Source: DASRAJ01 sp039920305 (lineage in GTDB: Bacteria > Bacteroidota > Bacteroidia > Chitinophagales > UBA10324). From it: 9,145 nucleotides of DNA. The DNA is taken from the NCBI GenBank assembly GCA_039920305.1, contig JBDSEA010000062.1, positions 1-9,145 of the forward strand, given 5' to 3'. The notes beneath the pieces were generated by a model. That model was not told the DNA's origin. It worked only from the letters and a program-made list of their open reading frames with translations, and ran no database searches. A program made the translations under genes and the position numbers. Positions 6,547 to 9,145 of the stretch are shown piece after piece; within the stretch, counting starts at the first letter, position 1, and each line of letters opens with the position of its first letter.

Positions 6547-6578
6547 AGCCCTGAATCCCCGGGGCTTTTTGTTTTTTT
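6547..6578 (+). terminator. Intrinsic terminator between DUF4290 and murA
   Basis: AGCCCTG (6547-6553) pairs with CGGGGCT (6560-6566) in a 7-bp stem with one T-G wobble and a 6-base loop. It is followed by TTTTTGTTTTTTT (6566-6578). It sits 37 bp after the DUF4290 stop and ends 24 bp before the murA ATG, leaving little room for a separate promoter. It may be a partial terminator or attenuator. Confidence 0.75.
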
Positions 6579-6602
6579 GCCCTTGCCTGTAAACGTAATC
6601 AC

Positions 6603-7907
6603 ATGGATGCATTTAAAATTGAGGGAGGCGCGACATTGAAAGGGTCCATTGTTCCGCAGGGAGCAAAGAATGAAGCCCTCCAGGTTCTGTGTGCCACACT
6701 TCTTACAGAAGATAAAGTTACAGTTCATAATATTCCCAATATCAGTGATGTAAATATGCTCATCACGCTCCTCGAAGACTTTGGGGTCAAAATCATCAAC
6801 ATTGGAGAAGGAAGCTATTCCTTTCAGGCGAATAATGTAAATTTTGATTTATTATACACCAGAACGTATGCAAAGAAAGCATCCAAGCTTCGTGGCTCGG
6901 TGATGATTCTCGGTCCCTTGCTGGCGCGATTTAAGAAAGCATATATCCCAAAGCCCGGAGGTGATAAAATAGGACGAAGAAGACTGGATACTCACTTTCT
7001 TGGATTTGAAAAACTCGGAGCAAAATTTCATTTTGATGCAAGGAATAACTCTTTCACGGTTGATGCAAGCGAACTAAAGGGGACCTACATCCTTCTGGAT
7101 GAAGCATCAGTAACAGGAACTGCTAATGTGATCATGGCCGCAACACTGGCAAAAGGAACAACAACTATTTTTAATGCTGCCTGCGAACCCTACATCCAGC
7201 AACTTTGCCTCATGCTGATTCGCATGGGTGCTAAGATTGAGGGGATCGGTAGCAACCTGTTGTATGTAAAGGGTGTGAAGTCACTGCATGGATGTGAGCA
7301 TACCATGCTTAGCGATATGATTGAAGTCGGGAGCTTTATCGGGCTGGCAGCAATGACTCAATCAGAGCTGCTTATTAAAAATGCTCAGCCGCAGTCGCTG
7401 GGAATTATTCCCGATACTTTCAGAAAACTCGGTATTGAATTGGAATTCCGCGGGGATGACCTTTACATTCCCGCCCAAAAAAACTATGAGATACAGAACT
7501 TTATTGACGGTAGCATACTTACCATCGCCGATGCAACGTGGCCCGGCTTGACTCCGGATTTGCTCAGTGTGGTATTGGTTGTTGCCACACAAGCGCTTGG
7601 AACTGTACTGATTCACCAGAAAATGTTTGAGAGCAGGTTATTCTTTGTTGACAAGATAATTGATATGGGCGCCCAGATCATTTTATGCGATCCTCACAGG
7701 GCTGCGGTTATTGGATTAAATCATCGTCAATCTCTCCGTGGTGTCTCCATGGTTTCACCTGATATCAGAGCGGGTGTTGCGCTGCTCATCGCTGCACTAA
7801 GTGCTGAGGGTACGAGTACCATACATAACATCAGCCAGATTGACCGGGGTTACCAGGATATTGACGGGCGATTGAATGCCCTTGGAGCAAAAATCAGAAG
7901 AGTGTAA
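6603..7907 (+). CDS. murA: UDP-N-acetylglucosamine 1-carboxyvinyltransferase (Asp-type)
   Basis: This 434-residue cytoplasmic enzyme transfers enolpyruvate from PEP to UDP-GlcNAc, the first committed step of peptidoglycan synthesis. Visible signatures are GAKNEAL (20-26, with Lys22 and Asn23 in the same positions as in E. coli), SKLRGSVMILGPLLARF (94-110), PGGDKIGRRRLDTH (118-131), EASVTGTAN (167-175), WPGLTPDL (313-320, Asp319 matching general base Asp305 of E. coli), FESRLFFVD (342-350), DIRAG (387-391, Arg389 matching Arg397) and QIDRGYQDI (412-420). The loop residue that is Cys115 in E. coli is Asp121 here, the form known to escape covalent inactivation by fosfomycin. The length is slightly above the usual 420 or so and the fold is complete. 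The ATG at 6603 gives a start at the normal position. The gene follows DUF4290 and a terminator; the thioredoxin gene follows 69 bp later. Confidence 0.97.
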   Translation: MDAFKIEGGATLKGSIVPQGAKNEALQVLCATLLTEDKVTVHNIPNISDVNMLITLLEDFGVKIINIGEGSYSFQANNVNFDLLYTRTYAKKASKLRGSVMILGPLLARFKKAYIPKPGGDKIGRRRLDTHFLGFEKLGAKFHFDARNNSFTVDASELKGTYILLDEASVTGTANVIMAATLAKGTTTIFNAACEPYIQQLCLMLIRMGAKIEGIGSNLLYVKGVKSLHGCEHTMLSDMIEVGSFIGLAAMTQSELLIKNAQPQSLGIIPDTFRKLGIELEFRGDDLYIPAQKNYEIQNFIDGSILTIADATWPGLTPDLLSVVLVVATQALGTVLIHQKMFESRLFFVDKIIDMGAQIILCDPHRAAVIGLNHRQSLRGVSMVSPDIRAGVALLIAALSAEGTSTIHNISQIDRGYQDIDGRLNALGAKIRRV

Positions 7908-7958
7908 TTAATAACTTACCTTCCAAATATAATTCCTGAAGCGCGACAGTCAAGTTAT

Positions 7959-7972
7959 ATTCACTATTCACC
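7959..7972. repeat. Two units of the ATTCACY heptad
   Basis: ATTCACT directly followed by ATTCACC ends 4 bp before the GTG start of the thioredoxin gene. The same heptad forms the longer array at 1934-1975. A two-unit array alone would be weak; the match to the other site is what makes it notable. Confidence 0.45.
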
Positions 7973-7976
7973 ATCA

Positions 7977-8510
7977 GTGCAGTATCGCAACCTCATCATC
8001 TCTATCCTGGTTTTAGTGTGCCTGGGTTTCCTCGGTTACTATATTTACGACTATTATAAAATTCCTGATTCACCTGAATCAGATCAGGTAACATCGCTTT
8101 CTTATCCGGGTGTAGATGGAATACCGGTTACAATTTCTTCTCTGAAAGGAAAAGTGGTGCTGATAGATTTTTGGGCGAGCTGGTGCGGCCCGTGCCGGAA
8201 CGCAAATCCGGAACTTGTAAAATTGTACCTCCGGTTTCATTCAGATAAATTTAAAAATGCAGAAGGCTTTGAGATTTACAGCATCTCATTGGATATGAAC
8301 CGTGAAGCATGGCTGCGAGCTATTGAACAGGACGGCCTGACCTGGAAAAGCCACGTGAGCGATTTGCGCGGATGGAATTCTGATGCTGCTCAGAAATTCG
8401 GCGTTCGCTCAATACCTTCAAGTATTCTCATTGATGAAAATGGTAAAATTATCGGTAAGAACCTCACTCCACATGAGATCAAAAATATCCTTGAAAACAG
8501 AAGGATTTAG
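7977..8510 (+). CDS. Membrane-anchored TlpA/ResA-like thioredoxin-fold protein
   Basis: This 177-residue protein has one N-terminal hydrophobic segment (about 6-23, LIISILVLVCLGFLGYYI). It then has an extracytoplasmic AhpC/TSA-Redoxin/TlpA-type thioredoxin fold. FWASWCGPCRNANPEL (65-80) holds the redox pair Cys70/Cys73 in a WCGPC motif, and FEIYSISLDMNREAW (98-112) is the typical TlpA central strand. VRSIPSSILID (143-153) carries the cis-Pro147 loop, and the protein ends in NGKIIGKNL and a short helix. Its likely role is thiol-disulfide exchange in the periplasm, for instance reducing or resolving disulfides of exported proteins; the partner is unknown and no DsbD/CcdA gene is nearby. The start is GTG at 7977; the frame stays open upstream to beyond murA, but no other plausible start codon is present. 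It lies 69 bp after murA in the same direction. Confidence 0.9.
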   Translation: MQYRNLIISILVLVCLGFLGYYIYDYYKIPDSPESDQVTSLSYPGVDGIPVTISSLKGKVVLIDFWASWCGPCRNANPELVKLYLRFHSDKFKNAEGFEIYSISLDMNREAWLRAIEQDGLTWKSHVSDLRGWNSDAAQKFGVRSIPSSILIDENGKIIGKNLTPHEIKNILENRRI

Positions 8511-8648
8511 ATGGCGTTGAATCCCTTTGGTGAAACATTTTTTCTATTGCAGCAATTTTTTTTCGATTACTGTTTTAAAAAATATTAGAGCTCGCTTGTG
8601 CGCTTCAGCCCAAAGGAATTAAAATACTGAACCATCTGACCTTAGTAT
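8511..8648. other. Gap between two convergent genes
   Basis: This 138-bp A/T-rich gap separates two convergent genes. It has a weak hairpin ATTG-CAG-CAAT (8546-8556) followed by eight T, a possible terminator for the thioredoxin gene. A second, looser inverted pair is formed by CCCTTTGG (about 8523-8530) and CCAAAGGA (about 8611-8618). No supported gene is seen. Confidence 0.35.
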
Positions 8649-9145
8649 TTATAATTCAAATTCATTTCCCTGTTCAGGTATATCAATGTTTAGAAAGCCA
8701 TTTTCAATCAGCTTGCTTTTGAATGCCATTTGAACATTATAATCACCGTGCACTAAAAATGTTTTTTTGATTCGTGATTTATCAAGTGGATTAAGAAAGT
8801 CAATCATTTCTTTTTGATCACCATGCGCAGAAAAAGAATCCATGATGGCAATATGGGCTCTTACCTGTTTCTCATCCCCGAAAATTCTTACCGGATTTTG
8901 TCCGTTGCGGATGCGTGCACCAAGGGTTCCATCCCCACAGTAGCCGGCGAAGAGGATGGTGTTCCTCTCATCCTCAATATTGTTTGAAATATGATGCACA
9001 ATTCTTCCTGCCTCGGCCATTCCTGATGCCGAAATAATGATACACGGGCGCGGATCAAAGTTGAGCGCTTTCGATTGCTCTGCCTCAGTGATGTAAGTAA
9101 GATTGTTAAAACCGAAGGGATTGGAATCGCTCAGTAAATAATTGC
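8649..9145 (-). CDS. Beta-CASP metallo-beta-lactamase-fold RNase, C-terminal part
   Basis: The frame stays open to the window edge, giving 164 C-terminal residues; the N-terminal part with the HxHxDH metal motif lies outside. Visible here are the end of the beta-CASP region (PCIIISASGMAEAGR, 33-47), ILFAGYCGDGTLGARI (63-78), the motif B region DSFSAHGD (102-109, His107) and the motif C region KTFLVHGD (127-134, His132). These fit the bacterial/archaeal branch of CPSF73-like MBL-fold RNA exo/endonucleases, here probably the short form of about 450-470 residues without KH domains. It would act in the cytoplasm in RNA processing or decay. An ATG at 9020 lies inside the protein and is not the true start, because conserved residues extend upstream of it. 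It converges on the thioredoxin gene with a 138-bp gap. Confidence 0.9.
   Translation of the reverse strand, partial: NYLLSDSNPFGFNNLTYITEAEQSKALNFDPRPCIIISASGMAEAGRIVHHISNNIEDERNTILFAGYCGDGTLGARIRNGQNPVRIFGDEKQVRAHIAIMDSFSAHGDQKEMIDFLNPLDKSRIKKTFLVHGDYNVQMAFKSKLIENGFLNIDIPEQGNEFEL

Noticed and set aside
6303..6728. 141-codon minus-strand frame across DUF4290 and murA
   Set aside because: Antisense to two well-supported genes and spans the terminator; no family-like features.
8066..8083. Perfect dyad CTGATTCA-CC-TGAATCAG
   Set aside because: Lies inside the thioredoxin coding region in the linker after the membrane segment; no associated regulatory context, so treated as chance.
8511..8588. 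A 25-codon frame starting ATGGCG right after the thioredoxin stop
   Set aside because: Phe-rich, low-complexity translation over A/T-rich DNA, no recognisable feature, and it overlaps a possible terminator hairpin; most likely chance.
8649..9020. A complete 123-residue protein starting at the ATG at 9020
   Set aside because: Conserved beta-CASP residues (PCIIISASG) continue upstream of this Met to the window edge, so it is an internal Met of a larger truncated gene.
1..9145. Search for CRISPR arrays, tRNAs, transposases, toxin-antitoxin pairs or defence genes
   Set aside because: No direct-repeat arrays with spacers, no cloverleaf-like sequences, and no gene with such motifs were seen by eye.

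Overview
The window looks like a chromosomal segment from a Bacteroidetes (Bacteroidota) bacterium, probably near Chitinophagales/Sphingobacteriales. The evidence is a DUF4290 gene directly upstream of murA, an active-site Asp in MurA, secreted proteins carrying type IX secretion (T9SS) sorting tails, two exact TAnnTTTG -7 promoter elements, and few Shine-Dalgarno sequences. Several genes start with GTG or TTG. I saw no tRNA, rRNA, CRISPR array, insertion sequence or phage gene.

Layout. Positions 1-520 (minus) hold the N-terminal part of a secreted Kelch-repeat protein whose 3' end lies outside the window. Positions 527-740 (minus) hold a short open stretch resembling a T9SS sorting tail with no gene body; it may be a remnant or a frameshifted mini-gene. 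Positions 740-3128 (minus) hold a compact cluster read deoC - SPOR-domain protein - M20 amidohydrolase. Positions 3129-3430 are non-coding with two small inverted repeats. Positions 3431-5632 (minus) hold a secreted sulfatase: signal peptide, two fibronectin type III domains, a formylglycine-type sulfatase domain, and a T9SS tail. Positions 5633-5840 are a divergent promoter region.

On the plus strand, DUF4290 (5841-6509), an intrinsic terminator, murA (6603-7907) and a membrane-anchored TlpA-like thioredoxin (7977-8510) follow in one direction. The window closes with the C-terminal part of a beta-CASP metallo-beta-lactamase-fold RNase (8649-9145, minus), convergent with the thioredoxin gene.

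How the genes fit together. Most are conserved housekeeping genes: peptidoglycan precursor synthesis (murA), deoxyribose catabolism (deoC), peptide or acyl-amino-acid hydrolysis (M20), envelope thiol chemistry (TlpA-like) and RNA turnover (beta-CASP). The sulfatase and Kelch protein are the accessory, exported part, and the sulfatase probably acts on sulfated glycans outside the cell. I do not see a clear new multi-gene system. The points most worth a second look are the orphan sorting-tail fragment at a T7 run, the internal two-fold repeat in the DUF4290 protein, the sulfatase's non-canonical GKYS motif, and a 7-bp tandem repeat (ATTCACY) beside two gene starts.
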